Origin: Mycobacterium sp. 050128
GTDB lineage: Bacteria > Actinomycetota > Actinomycetes > Mycobacteriales > Mycobacteriaceae
Direction: 5' to 3'
NCBI RefSeq assembly: GCF_036409155.1
Contig: NZ_JAZGLW010000004.1
Coordinates: 372,001-436,000 of the forward strand
DNA: 64,000 nucleotides
The first letter of the stretch is position 1. Each line of letters opens with the position of its first letter. This document shows, in pieces, positions 40,730 to 49,052 of this stretch. The notes below the pieces were generated by a model. It searched no databases, was not told the DNA's origin, and saw nothing but the letters and a program-made list of their open reading frames with translations. A program made the position numbers and the translations under genes.

Positions 40730-42006
40730 CGGAATTCTCGTCATTCACCGCGTTTTCCGGGCCCAAGGGCGTGCCCGACTATGTCCCGCCGGACTCGGCA
40801 CAGTTCGTCGCGGTGCGCTCCGGCCTGCTCGGCGCCGCCCGCCGGGCCGGCTATGGCGACATCGAGCTGCCCATCTTCGAGGACACCGGGCTGTTCGCCC
40901 GCGGCGTCGGTGAATCCACCGACGTGGTGTCCAAGGAGATGTACACCTTCGCCGACCGCGGTGACCGCTCCGTGACGCTGCGGCCGGAGGGCACCGCCGG
41001 GGTGGTACGCGCGGTGATCGAGCACGGCCTGGACCGCGGCGCGCTGCCCGTCAAACTCTGTTACGCCGGGCCGTTTTTCCGCTACGAGCGTCCTCAGGCC
41101 GGCCGGTATCGCCAGCTGCAGCAGGTGGGCGTGGAGGCGATCGGCGTCGACGACCCGGCGCTGGACGCCGAAGTGATCGCGATTGCCGACGGCGGGTTCC
41201 GGTCGCTGGGCCTGGACGGGTTCCGGCTGGAGATCACCTCGCTGGGCGATGAGAGTTGCCGCCCGCAGTACCGGGAACTGTTGCAGGAGTTCCTGTTAAG
41301 TCTCGATCTGGACGAGGAAACCCAGCGACGCGCGCAGATCAACCCGCTGCGCGTGCTCGACGACAAACGGCCCGAGGTGAAGGCCATGACGGCCGATGCC
41401 CCGGTGCTGCTCGACCACCTGTCCGATGCGGCCAAGCAGCACTTCGACACGGTGCTGGCCCATCTCGACGCGCTGGGGGTGCCCTATGCCATCAACCCGC
41501 GGATGGTGCGGGGGCTGGACTACTACACCAAAACCACGTTCGAGTTCGTGCACGACGGGCTCGGCGCCCAGTCGGGCATCGGTGGCGGTGGCCGCTACGA
41601 CGGGCTGATGCGCCAGCTCGGCGGACAGGACCTGTCCGGCATCGGATTCGGGCTCGGAGTGGACCGCACGCTGCTGGCACTACGGGCGGAGGGCCGCAGC
41701 GTGGGGGAGACCACGCGCTGCGACGTCTTCGGTGTGCCGTTGAGCGAGGCGGCCAAGCTGCGGCTGGCGGTGCTGGGCGGTGAGCTGCGCGCCGCCGGTG
41801 TCCGGGTCGATATGGCCTACGGCGATCGCGGGCTCAAGGGTGCGATGCGCGCGGCCGACCGGTCCGGTGCCGGTTTCGCGCTGGTCGCCGGTGAGCGCGA
41901 TCTGGAGTCCGGCACGATCGGCGTCAAGGATCTCGCGACCGGGGAGCAGGTGTCGGTGCCGCTCGATTCGGTTGTCGCCGAGGTGCTTTCACGGCTCGGG
42001 CGTTGA
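40726..42006 (+). CDS. hisS: Histidyl-tRNA synthetase
   Basis: Class II synthetase charging tRNA-His. Motif 1 region [18 protein letters not shown], motif 2 [19 protein letters not shown], the histidine-specific [13 protein letters not shown] and motif 3 [15 protein letters not shown] are all visible. The C-terminal anticodon-binding domain ends at the stop. Length is 426 aa. ATGA overlap with the preceding hydrolase gene. It converges with the OYE gene, two bases between stops. Confidence 0.97.
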   Translation: MTEFSSFTAFSGPKGVPDYVPPDSAQFVAVRSGLLGAARRAGYGDIELPIFEDTGLFARGVGESTDVVSKEMYTFADRGDRSVTLRPEGTAGVVRAVIEHGLDRGALPVKLCYAGPFFRYERPQAGRYRQLQQVGVEAIGVDDPALDAEVIAIADGGFRSLGLDGFRLEITSLGDESCRPQYRELLQEFLLSLDLDEETQRRAQINPLRVLDDKRPEVKAMTADAPVLLDHLSDAAKQHFDTVLAHLDALGVPYAINPRMVRGLDYYTKTTFEFVHDGLGAQSGIGGGGRYDGLMRQLGGQDLSGIGFGLGVDRTLLALRAEGRSVGETTRCDVFGVPLSEAAKLRLAVLGGELRAAGVRVDMAYGDRGLKGAMRAADRSGAGFALVAGERDLESGTIGVKDLATGEQVSVPLDSVVAEVLSRLGR

Positions 42007-42008
42007 GT

Positions 42009-43133
42009 TCAACGGATCTTCGGGACCACTTCCCAGTCTTTGATATCGGCGGCGGGCCCGAATACATCCCTGGGCACGTCGGGCGATAACGGTTGGCCGG
42101 ACCGCACCCGATGAGGCCAGTCCCGGTTGGCCAGCGCCGGTTTGGCCAGGGCGACAACATCGGCGGCGCCGGAATCGATGATCGCGGCGGCGTCCCGGGG
42201 GTCGTCGAGATGGCCGTTGGCGATTATCGACAGCCCGCTGTATTGCTTCGCGAGCTGCGCGAGCGATTTGTCGGATTCGGCGAATGCTGGTGCCAGCGCC
42301 CGATATTCGGTGGTGTGGATGTAGTCGATGCCGGTTTCGGCCAGAGTGCCGAATATGGTGGCCGCGTCGCCCTCGGCGCCGGCCCACCGGTGGTGATTGT
42401 CGGACACCTTTCCCTGGGAGATCCGGATACCGACGGCGATGTCGCCGTTGAGGGCCGACACGACGTCATGGCAGACCTCGGCCGCCAGGCGCACTCGATT
42501 GGCGATACTGCCGCCGTAGCGGTCGGTGCGCGTATTCAGGTAGTCAGTGAGGAATTCGTCGAGCAGATAGCCGTTTGCGCCGTGGATCTCGACGCCGTCG
42601 AACCCGGCGTCGCGCGCCTGCCGTGCCGCATTGACGAAGGCGGAGCGGACTTGGCTGATGTGCTCGGTGGTCATCGCTTGGGGAATTTGGAATGGCCCAC
42701 AGCCGCGGTACATCGGCAGTTGCGCGCCTTTCGGGCGTATTGCGGCCGGCCCCCAGGTCGTCGTTGTGTGCGGGTTACCTTGCGACTGGCTGCCGGCGTG
42801 CATGAGTTGGGCGAAGTATTTGGCCCCGCTGTCATGGACGCCGTCGACGACCCGCTGCCAGGCCGCCGCGTGACCGGAGTTCGCGATGCCGGGTTGGAAG
42901 AGGTACCCCTGACTGGTCAGGTCGTCGATGTAGAGCCCTTCGGTGATCAACAGAGCGAAGCCGCCCTGGGCGAATGCGCGGTAGTAAGCAGCCATTCGGT
43001 CGGTGGGCAGACCGTCGGCCGTCGCGCTCACTCGTGTCATCGGCGCCAGGGCCACGCGATTGGCGAGGTCGACGTTGCCGATGGTCGCCGCGGTGAACAG
43101 GTTCTGATGCGGCGGGTCTACGTGGTCGGGCAC
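42009..43133 (-). CDS. NADH:flavin oxidoreductase, Old Yellow Enzyme family
   Basis: FMN-dependent TIM-barrel ene-reductase of 374 aa. The substrate-binding His/Asn pair is in EIHGANGYLLDEFL, FMN contacts in NRVALAPMTRVSA and the C-terminal phosphate loop in IIANGHLDDP and DVVALAKPALANRDWP. It is closest to the NemA-type subgroup that reduces N-ethylmaleimide, nitro compounds and quinone-like electrophiles. GTG start with AAGGA upstream. It is third in a minus-strand group peroxiredoxin, DoxX-like, OYE, opposite a TetR gene. M. tuberculosis carries dhaA (Rv2579) at this place, so this is locus-specific content. Confidence 0.9.
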   Translation of the reverse strand: MPDHVDPPHQNLFTAATIGNVDLANRVALAPMTRVSATADGLPTDRMAAYYRAFAQGGFALLITEGLYIDDLTSQGYLFQPGIANSGHAAAWQRVVDGVHDSGAKYFAQLMHAGSQSQGNPHTTTTWGPAAIRPKGAQLPMYRGCGPFQIPQAMTTEHISQVRSAFVNAARQARDAGFDGVEIHGANGYLLDEFLTDYLNTRTDRYGGSIANRVRLAAEVCHDVVSALNGDIAVGIRISQGKVSDNHHRWAGAEGDAATIFGTLAETGIDYIHTTEYRALAPAFAESDKSLAQLAKQYSGLSIIANGHLDDPRDAAAIIDSGAADVVALAKPALANRDWPHRVRSGQPLSPDVPRDVFGPAADIKDWEVVPKIR

Positions 43134-43149
43134 GAGGTCATCCTTGCCT

Positions 43150-43584
43150 TTAGGATTGCCGCATTCTTTCGCGACGAAGTTGAAAGAGATTCACCGCGGA
43201 CAACGACATAACGAGCAGGGGAATAATCGGGGGCTTTATTTTCAGGGGAAGCACGTCGGCCGGCACCTGCGGGTGCAAGTGCACATAGGTGGCACCCCCC
43301 ATGTTGGCAATCAGCCCCGCCGAGGCGCCGGCGACGATCGGGCGAAACAGGTTCGACGGCTTCCGACTGAGCCAGGAACCGGAAAGCAGACCGAGGCCGA
43401 TGGATATTTCTCCGGCGATGCCCATGGGGATGCTGAGTCGCGGGAGGCCACTTTTGGTGATCTGAACATCGAACCACGTCCGAAATGGCTCGAAAAATTT
43501 CAAGACGCCAAACAGGAACGTCGTGGAACCCAGAAACATCGAGTTATAGGTCAAGACCCGGTTATCCGAATTCGGCTTCACCAT
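43150..43584 (-). CDS. DoxX-like small membrane protein
   Basis: A 144-aa protein with about four hydrophobic segments and the pattern of DoxX-like proteins (FLGSTTFLFGVLKFFEPFRT, GIAGEISIGLGLLSGSW). Such proteins often accompany oxidative-stress or thiol enzymes in mycobacteria; here it lies between a peroxiredoxin and an OYE, 16 bases from each. GGGGAGGAA immediately precedes the ATG. The family assignment is by pattern and is less certain than for the neighbours. Confidence 0.65.
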   Translation of the reverse strand: MVKPNSDNRVLTYNSMFLGSTTFLFGVLKFFEPFRTWFDVQITKSGLPRLSIPMGIAGEISIGLGLLSGSWLSRKPSNLFRPIVAGASAGLIANMGGATYVHLHPQVPADVLPLKIKPPIIPLLVMSLSAVNLFQLRRERMRQS

Positions 43585-43600
43585 TTCCTCCCCGTGTTGC

Positions 43601-44086
43601 TCAACGCGCGTCCGGATGCTCGGTGATGTAGCGGATGAAGCCGATCACATCGTCGGCGACCAACCGGCCGATGGCGCCGCTCGAGTAGACGGCGAGCCGC
43701 ACCGTCCCGTCCGGCGCCAAGATGAAGCCGGTCGATTGCAGAAAGTGCGGGTCGTCGTTGACGTAGGCGCCCGTCGCCGCGGCGATCGTGTCGGCGTTCG
43801 CGCTGTGGCCGACCGGGAAGCGCAGCTTGCGCTTGGAGACCAGCTCCGCGGAGGTCTGCGCATCGTCGACAGACAAAGCGACGACCTTGACCCCCAGCTC
43901 GGTCAGGGTGTCGAGGGCGCGAGAGAACGCGGCGAGCTGAGCGTTGCAGTATGGGCACCACGACCCGCGGTACATCAAGACGACGCCGTAGGAACCGGCG
44001 AGATCGCCGGGCAGCGAGATCGTGCCGCCACCGACGGCGGGGACCTCGAGCGCGGGGAACTGCTGGCCGTAGTTCAGGCGAGACAC
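43601..44086 (-). CDS. Peroxiredoxin (AhpC/TSA, thioredoxin fold)
   Basis: A 161-aa thiol peroxidase-type protein. The active site is YRGSWCPYCNAQL, a C-x2-C pair in a thioredoxin-like fold, followed by LGVKVVALSVDD and the C-terminal GRLVADDVIGFIRYI. It probably reduces peroxides with electrons from a thiol system. GTG 44086 was chosen because GGAAGG lies five bases upstream; a longer TTG frame (44140) crosses the intergenic palindrome only marginally and lacks support. It is the first gene of the stress operon divergent from the TetR gene. Confidence 0.88.
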   Translation of the reverse strand: MSRLNYGQQFPALEVPAVGGGTISLPGDLAGSYGVVLMYRGSWCPYCNAQLAAFSRALDTLTELGVKVVALSVDDAQTSAELVSKRKLRFPVGHSANADTIAAATGAYVNDDPHFLQSTGFILAPDGTVRLAVYSSGAIGRLVADDVIGFIRYITEHPDAR

Positions 44087-44142
44087 GTCAACCTTCCGGA
44101 GGGGGTAGCAGGTTACGTGGCCAGATTCTGCTGAAGCCAAAG

Positions 44143-44158
44143 TGGACTATCAAGTCCA
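44143..44158. promoter_or_regulatory. Inverted repeat, likely TetR operator
   Basis: TGGACT-ATCA-AGTCCA, a perfect 6-bp inverted repeat with a 4-base spacer in the 93-base gap between the peroxiredoxin and tetR genes. The position allows one repressor to control both directions. Confidence 0.6.
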
Positions 44159-44166
44159 ATTCGCTC

Positions 44167-44172
44167 TAAGCT
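44167..44172 (+). promoter_or_regulatory. Likely -10 element of the tetR gene
   Basis: TAAGCT fits TANNNT and is seven bases from ATG 44180, with no ribosome site, so the tetR mRNA is probably leaderless. The inverted repeat lies nine bases upstream, between the -10 and -35 positions. Confidence 0.55.
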
Positions 44173-44179
44173 TTCCGGC

Positions 44180-44836
44180 ATGTCCTCACATGACCGCCCC
44201 GGTGTTACGCGACTGACGACTCGTGGTGCGGCGACCAGAGCCCGCATCGTCGCTGCGGCGGCATCACTGGTCCGCAGACAGGGGGTCGCCGGGACGAGCC
44301 TGGACGACGTGATGGCGGCGACCGAGACCAGCAAGTCGCAGCTGTACCACTACTTCGCCAACAAGGACGACCTCATCGGCGAGGTGGTGAAAACCCAACT
44401 CGGCCAGGTCATCGCGGCCCAGCAGCCCAATCTGGGCGAGGTCTCTTCGTGGGAGGGCCTGCAGCGGTGGTGTGATCATGTCGTCGCCATGACCCGTGCG
44501 ACGCAAGGTGTCGGGGGTTGTCCGCTGGGCTCGCTGGTGGGCGAGCTAGCCGAGCGGTCCGATTCGGCCCGCCAGGAGCTTGCCCAGGCGTTCGCCGAGT
44601 GGCAGTCGTATCTATCCGCGGGCTTGGCGATCATGCGCGATAGCGGCGAACTCTCCGCGGATGCCGAACCCGCCGACCTCGCATTGACCGTGATGAGTGC
44701 GCTGCAAGGCGGACTGCTGATGGCGCAGACCATGCGCAGCGCCCGACCCGTCGAACTCGCCGTCAACATGGCGCTCGGACACATCGCCGCCTACCGGCGC
44801 GGCCAGACCAAATTCAGCGAATCTCCAAAGAGCTAG
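44180..44836 (+). CDS. TetR-family transcription regulator, possibly electrophile-sensing
   Basis: 218 aa. The N-terminal helix-turn-helix is typical (TRARIVAAAASLVRRQGVAG, SLDDVMAATETSKSQLYHYF). The ligand domain contains GVGGCPLGSLVGELAER with Cys114, and another Cys98. The G-C-P-L pattern occurs in TetR relatives that include NemR, where a cysteine near this place senses reactive electrophiles. Together with the divergent OYE and peroxiredoxin genes this suggests a repressor released by electrophiles or oxidants. That mechanism is inferred from context and is not shown by the sequence. It would act at the inverted repeat at 44143-44158. Confidence 0.88.
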   Translation: MSSHDRPGVTRLTTRGAATRARIVAAAASLVRRQGVAGTSLDDVMAATETSKSQLYHYFANKDDLIGEVVKTQLGQVIAAQQPNLGEVSSWEGLQRWCDHVVAMTRATQGVGGCPLGSLVGELAERSDSARQELAQAFAEWQSYLSAGLAIMRDSGELSADAEPADLALTVMSALQGGLLMAQTMRSARPVELAVNMALGHIAAYRRGQTKFSESPKS

Positions 44837-44917
44837 CCGCTCTTATTGTACGGTCGTGCAAGATTGCGCGGGACAGGCGTCGTCGCCGCGTTGTAGGCCG
44901 CCGGTGAGGAGACGTTC

Positions 44918-45208
44918 GTGGAACGTGCTGAGATCCAGGGCAGGACAACCGCTCCGCGGGTGAAATCATTCCGCGATTTCTCCAGCGTCCGGGTGGAGTG
45001 CACGACGCTGGGCGGGTCGCCCGCGCTGGGGTCGTTGTCGGTACCACCGGCGTGGCCGAAGGCCAGCCCACGGCCCGACGACCCGCCGCCCGCCGGCGTG
45101 AAGGGTAAGCCGCCGGGGCTTACCTACCAAGACGGGCTGATGGGTGTCATGACCGGGCGGGCCGTCCTGGCTCCTCAACCGGAGCAGTTGTTAACCGACG
45201 AGGCGTGA
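44918..45208 (+). CDS. Truncated PPE-SVP-like protein (C-terminal domain only)
   Basis: A 96-aa product containing ALGSLSVPPAWPKA, which fits the SVP signature G-x2-S-V-P-x2-W of PPE C-terminal regions, followed by a Pro-rich stretch and GLMGVMTGRAVL, a plausible PPE tail. No PPE N-terminal domain is found upstream, where the tetR gene ends only 81 bases earlier. It looks like the remnant of a PPE gene. However, GAGGAG lies six bases before GTG 44918, so the fragment may be translated. Without the helical PPE domain it should not pair with a PE protein. It could be a pseudogene or a domesticated short protein. Confidence 0.5.
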   Translation: MERAEIQGRTTAPRVKSFRDFSSVRVECTTLGGSPALGSLSVPPAWPKASPRPDDPPPAGVKGKPPGLTYQDGLMGVMTGRAVLAPQPEQLLTDEA

Positions 45209-45275
45209 CGGCGGCGGCACTCCAAATCACTTGTGCCACATGCGTTTCAGGCCGATTTTTGTCGGTGGGTAGCGT

Positions 45276-45297
45276 TATCATTCGAACATGAGTTCGA
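45276..45297 (+). promoter_or_regulatory. LexA (SOS) box overlapping the start codon, with -10 element
   Basis: TCGAAC-ATGA-GTTCGA at 45282-45297 is a perfect match to the mycobacterial SOS consensus. Its 4-base spacer contains the ATG (45288-45290) of the REP13E12 gene. TATCAT at 45276-45281 (TANNNT) abuts the box and is six bases from the ATG, so the mRNA would be leaderless and LexA would cover the start of transcription and translation. Confidence 0.92.
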
Positions 45298-46763
45298 GTA
45301 GTTGCGAGCAGATCGACGAGGTCTTCGAACGGCACTATCCATCCACCACGCCCGATTCCGCGGCCTTCGTGGATCGAATCCGCTCGTCTGCACGACGGGA
45401 GAACCGGGCCGCGGCCGCGCAACTGGCGGCCATCGGGGACCTATTCGGCTATCGGCTATCTCGTTGCTCGGACACCGAGGCGTGGGCGGTCGACACCGTC
45501 GAGGCGGTGGCCGCCGAAGTGGCTGCGGTATTGCGGATCGGTCAGGGGCTGGCGGCCAGTCGCCTCCGGTACGCCCGCGCAATGCGTGAGCGGCTGCCGA
45601 GGGTTGCGGAAGTCTTCAAGACCGGTGACATCGACTATCGGACGTTTCAGACCATCGTCTATCGCACCGATCTGCTGATCGACGACGAGGTACTGGCCAG
45701 AGTTGACGCGGAGCTGGCTGCCAACGTGCCGCGTTGGCCATCGCTGACGTACGGTCGGCTGGCCGGGCAGGTCGACAGGATTGTGGTCCGGGCCGATGCC
45801 GATGCCGTCCGGCGGCGAAAGCAACGGCAATCCGGGCGCGAGGTATGGATCGCGGACATCGGCGACGGGACGTCCGAGATTCATGGTTCCCTGCTGACCC
45901 CCGACGCCCGGGCTCTGGAAAAGCGCCTGAATGCGTTGTGTGCCACGGTGTGTGAACACGACCCGCGCGGCCGTGACGAGCGCCGGGCCGATGCGCTGGG
46001 GGCGCTGGCCGCAGCGGCCGACCGGCTCGGCTGCCGGTGTGGCCGGCCGGACTGCGCCGCGGGCAGACTGCCGGCGGCATCGCCCGTCGTCATTCATGTG
46101 ATCGCCGAGCGGGCCGCGGTCGACGGCATCGGCTCGGGGTCGGCGTCCCAGCTCGGTGCGGACGGACTCATCCCGCCGGAACTCGTTGCGGAACTTGCCA
46201 AGTCGGCCAAGATCATGCCGCTGGCCCATCCCGCCGATGCCGCGCCTGAGCCGGGATATGTGCCGTCGGCGGCGCTGCGGGATTTCGTGCGATGCCGAGA
46301 CTTGACCTGCCGCTGGCCGGGTTGCGACCGCCCGGCCGTCGAGTGCGACCTCGACCATACGATCCCGTACGGCGACGGTGGCCCGACGCACGCGTCAAAC
46401 CTCAAGTGCTACTGCAGGACTCATCACCTGGTCAAGACGTTTTGGGGCTGGCGCGACAAGCAGCTGCCCGACGGGACGGTGATTCTGACCTCGCCGGCTG
46501 GTCAGACCTATGTCACAACCCCGGGCAGCGCGCTGCTGTTCCCGAGCCTGTGCCCGCCGACGAGCGGCGCGCCGGCACCCGGCGTCGACCGGCTGCAGGA
46601 CTACTGCGGCGACCGGACCGCGATGATGCCGATGCGACGGCAGACTCGCGCCCAGAATCGAGCCGCTCGCATCGGCGCCGAGCGCCGCCAGAACCGCCAG
46701 GCGCGGGTGGGACTGGACGAATCGCACACGGCCACTGCCGATCCTGATCCGCCGCCATTCTGA
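45288..46763 (+). CDS. REP13E12 (13E12 repeat) family HNH endonuclease-like protein
   Basis: 491 aa with an N-terminal DUF222 domain and a C-terminal HNH nuclease motif: Cys pair and His in DLTCRWPGCDRPAVECDLDH, then GGPTHASNLKCYCRTHHLVK. The zinc cysteines and HNH histidines are intact, so nuclease activity is possible. The family is repeated in M. tuberculosis, where several members carry SOS boxes and respond to DNA damage; the perfect SOS box on this start codon agrees. ATG 45288 is the start. It converges with helD seven bases away. The family shows traits of mobile DNA, but no inverted repeats or transposase were seen here. Confidence 0.92.
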   Translation: MSSSSCEQIDEVFERHYPSTTPDSAAFVDRIRSSARRENRAAAAQLAAIGDLFGYRLSRCSDTEAWAVDTVEAVAAEVAAVLRIGQGLAASRLRYARAMRERLPRVAEVFKTGDIDYRTFQTIVYRTDLLIDDEVLARVDAELAANVPRWPSLTYGRLAGQVDRIVVRADADAVRRRKQRQSGREVWIADIGDGTSEIHGSLLTPDARALEKRLNALCATVCEHDPRGRDERRADALGALAAAADRLGCRCGRPDCAAGRLPAASPVVIHVIAERAAVDGIGSGSASQLGADGLIPPELVAELAKSAKIMPLAHPADAAPEPGYVPSAALRDFVRCRDLTCRWPGCDRPAVECDLDHTIPYGDGGPTHASNLKCYCRTHHLVKTFWGWRDKQLPDGTVILTSPAGQTYVTTPGSALLFPSLCPPTSGAPAPGVDRLQDYCGDRTAMMPMRRQTRAQNRAARIGAERRQNRQARVGLDESHTATADPDPPPF

Positions 46764-46770
46764 GTGTCTA

Positions 46771-48963
46771 TCAACGTTTTACGAAGGTCTCGTACTCGGC
46801 CAGGCCGGACAGTGCCTGTGGCAACGGTTCTCGGTGCAGGACCCCGAGGCGTTGCGTGGCCCGGGTGAGGGCGACGTAGAGTTCGGCCGCGCCGCGCGGG
46901 CCGTCCGCGAGGATCTGTTGCGGGTCGACCACCAGCACGGCGTCGAACTCCAATCCCTTGGTCTGCGAGACCGGCACCGTGCCCGGCACACCGGGTGGAC
47001 CGATCACCACGTTGGTGCCTTCGCGACCGCCTTCGTCGCGCACGAACTCTTCGATCGCGCTGGGCAATTCGTCGTCGGTGACCCGCCGGGCCCATGGCCG
47101 CACGCCGCACGCGCGAACCGACTCCGGTGGCTGAACACCCGGCGCGAACTCCTCGAGCAGCGCGGCGGCGACCGTCATGATCTCTTCCGGGGTGCGGTAG
47201 TTGACCGTCAGCGACCGGTAATCCCACCGGTCCGGCACGTACGGCTGCAGCATCGCGTGCCACGATGTCGCTCCGGCCGCCGACCGGCGCTGGGCGAGAT
47301 CGCCGACCACGGTGAAGGACCGGCCGGGGCAGCGTCGCATCAGCACCCGCCAGTCCATCTCGGACAGTTCCTGGGCCTCGTCGACGACGACATGCCGGTA
47401 GGTCCAATCCCGATCTGCCGCAGCACGTTCGGCGAGTTCACGGGTGTCGCGCTCGATGAACCGATCGGCCAGCGCCTCGGCATGGATCACGTCGCGGGCC
47501 ATCAGCTGGTCCTCGTCGTCCATCAGATCCTCGCGCGCGACCATCAAGTCCAGCACGCCGGCGGCGTATTCGGCCTCGTAATTGCGCTCGCGCTTGGCAC
47601 TCGCCTCGGCGGCCTCGGTCGCCTTGTCGCGCCCCAGCAGATCGACCAGCTCGTCGAGCAGCGGCACGTCCGACACGGTCCAGGCCTCGCCGTCGACGCG
47701 CAACAGCGCCTGGGGAGCACCGACGGCATGTAGCCGCTCGGGGGAGAGGTACAGCGAAGCCAACAGCTCCCGCGGTGTCAGGATCGGCCAGAGCCGGTCG
47801 AGCGCCGCGGCGAACTGGTCGTTGTCCGCGAGTTCGGCGAGCAGGTCGGAACGCAGTTGTTCCCACGCGCTGCGGTCCTCGCGGGTCAGCCAGCCGCGCC
47901 CGATCCGGGCGATCGCCCGCTCGGTCAGCGCCCAGGTGAGGATGTCGACGAATACCGCGCGGGCCTGGTTGTGCGGCTGTCCGCTGCCGCGTGCCTCTTC
48001 TCGCGCCCACCCGGCGATCTCGGCATCGATGCGCATCGTCACATCCGCCAGTTCGATCTCCAGCGGGCGCTCGGGCAGCCGCTGCCGATCGGCGATCGCG
48101 GCCGCCAGCACGTCGAGGATTTTCAGCGAGCCCTTGAACGCCGCACACTGCGGGGTGTCCTCGGCGGTGACGTGCATCCCGGGCACCAGATCGCCCGGCG
48201 TCATGAACACCACGCTGGATTCGCCCAGCGACGGCAGCACGCGATCGACGTGGCGCAAAAACGCCGAATTAGGGCCCACCACAAGCACTCCGTGGCGCTC
48301 GATGCGCTCGCGCTGGGTGTACAGCAGGTACGCGACGCGGTGCAACGCCACCACCGTCTTCCCGGTGCCGGGGCCACCCTCGATCACCAAGACGCCGGGG
48401 TGATCGAGCCGGATGATCTCGTCCTGCTCGGCCTGGATGGTCGCCACGATGTCGCGCATGCCCTCGCCGCGCGGCGCGTTGATCGCCGCCAGCAGTGCCG
48501 CATCCCCTTGTGCGTCCGCACCCGGCCGGCCGAACACCTCGTCGGTGAAGTCGTCGATGCGCCGCCCGCGGGTGTGGAACTGGCGGCGCCGGTGCATGCC
48601 CTCGGGGCTGGCCGCGGTCGCGACGTAGAAGGCGCGGGCGGCCGGCGCCCGCCAGTCGAGCAGCAGCGGTTGGTACTCGTTGTCGGCATCGAACAGGCCG
48701 ATCCGCCCGATGTAGGAGCGTTCGCCGGAGATGGCGTCCAGCCGCCCGAAGCACAGCCCGTAATCCGCCACGTCGAGCCGCTTGACCTCCCTGGCCACCG
48801 CGCGCACCTCGGCATCCCGATCCGACAAACTCTCGCCATCGCCCAGCAATGCCGCGCGGAAACTCTCCTTCGCCCGGGCGCGCTCGGCATCGAGGCGCGC
48901 ATAGAGTCCGGTCACGTAGCCCTGTTCGGACCGCAGTTCGCTGTCGTACTCGGGATTCGACAA
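46771..48963 (-). CDS. helD: HelD-type RNA polymerase-associated helicase-like ATPase
   Basis: 730 aa, UvrD/Rep-like two-domain ATPase of the mycobacterial HelD class. Walker A is EGGPGTGKTVVALHRVAYLL, Walker B is VVVDEAQELSEMDW, and helicase motifs VGDLAQRRS, TVNYRTPEEI and YVALTRATQRLG follow. The N-terminal coiled region (SELRSEQGYVTGLYARLDAE) is the arm that enters the RNA polymerase secondary channel in studied HelD proteins. HelD removes stalled polymerase from DNA, and related HelR proteins help resist rifampicin. TTG start with GGAGGG just upstream. I recall it as present in M. smegmatis and not in M. tuberculosis. Confidence 0.9.
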   Translation of the reverse strand: MSNPEYDSELRSEQGYVTGLYARLDAERARAKESFRAALLGDGESLSDRDAEVRAVAREVKRLDVADYGLCFGRLDAISGERSYIGRIGLFDADNEYQPLLLDWRAPAARAFYVATAASPEGMHRRRQFHTRGRRIDDFTDEVFGRPGADAQGDAALLAAINAPRGEGMRDIVATIQAEQDEIIRLDHPGVLVIEGGPGTGKTVVALHRVAYLLYTQRERIERHGVLVVGPNSAFLRHVDRVLPSLGESSVVFMTPGDLVPGMHVTAEDTPQCAAFKGSLKILDVLAAAIADRQRLPERPLEIELADVTMRIDAEIAGWAREEARGSGQPHNQARAVFVDILTWALTERAIARIGRGWLTREDRSAWEQLRSDLLAELADNDQFAAALDRLWPILTPRELLASLYLSPERLHAVGAPQALLRVDGEAWTVSDVPLLDELVDLLGRDKATEAAEASAKRERNYEAEYAAGVLDLMVAREDLMDDEDQLMARDVIHAEALADRFIERDTRELAERAAADRDWTYRHVVVDEAQELSEMDWRVLMRRCPGRSFTVVGDLAQRRSAAGATSWHAMLQPYVPDRWDYRSLTVNYRTPEEIMTVAAALLEEFAPGVQPPESVRACGVRPWARRVTDDELPSAIEEFVRDEGGREGTNVVIGPPGVPGTVPVSQTKGLEFDAVLVVDPQQILADGPRGAAELYVALTRATQRLGVLHREPLPQALSGLAEYETFVKR

Positions 48964-49016
48964 GTACCCTCCGCCACTTCTGGACTAGGCCAGCGATTTT
49001 GCGCCATCGCCTGGAA

Positions 49017-49031
49017 GGAGCCGAAGGCTCC
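49017..49031 (-). terminator. Short hairpin after the TfoX-like gene
   Basis: GGAGCC-GAA-GGCTCC, a perfect 6-bp stem with a 3-base loop, 22 bases past the stop of the minus-strand operon and before the helD start. No T-tract, so termination is only possible. Confidence 0.35.
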
Positions 49032-49052
49032 GCTGTCCATACTGCCTGTCGA

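Noticed and set aside
43340..43360. CGAAA-CAG-GTTCG resembling an SOS box
   Set aside because: The spacer is three bases instead of four and the site is inside the DoxX-like gene.
45288..46763. REP13E12 gene as a complete mobile element
   Set aside because: No terminal inverted repeats, target duplications or transposase or integrase gene were found around it, so only the gene is annotated.
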